Source: Candidatus Avelusimicrobium facis
GTDB lineage: Bacteria > Elusimicrobiota > Elusimicrobia > Elusimicrobiales > Elusimicrobiaceae
Length of the DNA: 5,505 nt
Assembly: GCA_900762815.1 (NCBI GenBank)
Contig: CAAFHX010000049.1
Coordinates: 1-5,505, forward strand
Direction: 5' to 3'
The notes beneath the pieces were generated by a model. The model did no database searches and was not told where the DNA came from. It saw only the letters and a program-made list of their open reading frames with translations. The position numbers were made by a program, and so were the translations under genes. Below are positions 5,480-5,505 of the stretch, in pieces (the first letter of the stretch is position 1; each line of letters opens with the position of its first letter).

Positions 5480-5505
5480 TAAATTTTGCGTCTATGCAAA
5501 ATTTA
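5480..5505. repeat. AT-rich 26-bp perfect palindrome upstream of the operon
   Basis: TAAATTTTGC and GCAAAATTTA form a perfect 10-bp inverted repeat around a 6-nt spacer, ending at the last base of the window. It lies about 90 bp upstream of the first start codon. The preceding TTTTTTGC suggests the stem would continue if the next bases are GCAAAA, which cannot be seen. It could be a regulator binding site, or part of a transcription-terminating region for an upstream gene. Confidence 0.5.

Overview
The window holds a compact three-gene operon, all on the minus strand, in what must be a diderm (Gram-negative) bacterium. The products are a lipoprotein with a lipobox, an outer-membrane beta-barrel, and a large beta-rich surface or secreted protein. 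The phylum cannot be fixed from sequence alone. Nothing here is a recognisable proteobacterial housekeeping marker, and a gut-associated non-proteobacterial diderm such as Elusimicrobiota is only a hunch.

In transcription order the layout is as follows. (1) 5389-4874 encodes a 171-aa lipoprotein of the DUF4823 type. (2) 4870-2177 encodes an 897-aa protein that I read as a type XI secretion (T11SS) cargo related to the TbpB family. It has three tandem, diverged copies of one handle/barrel-like module. (3) 2131-821 encodes a 436-aa Slam (surface lipoprotein assembly modifier, DUF560), the outer-membrane translocator that exports such cargo. Genes 1 and 2 are 3 nt apart and in the same frame. 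Genes 2 and 3 are separated by 45 nt that carry a strong GC-rich hairpin ending 5 nt before the Slam start codon.

The working model is that Slam exports the three-module protein across the outer membrane, with the small lipoprotein as a periplasmic or surface partner. The cargo has a hydrophobic leader followed by nine glycines, as in TbpB-like lipoproteins. However, the cysteine of the lipobox is replaced by glycine (one base away from L-S-G-C), so the protein may be released rather than lipid-anchored. No TonB-dependent receptor, haem or metal gene is present, so the ligand is unknown.

The remaining 820 bases (1-820) hold no convincing gene. Positions 1-245 are AT-rich. Positions 246-820 are GC-rich and crowded with hairpins. 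They include a 12-bp helix around an inner hairpin with a GNRA-type loop, a directly repeated double-hairpin unit about 60 bp apart, and a long-range complementarity ending in six Ts. That stretch could be a structured RNA on the plus strand or a cluster of REP-like palindromes. The right edge ends in an AT-rich 26-bp palindrome upstream of the operon.
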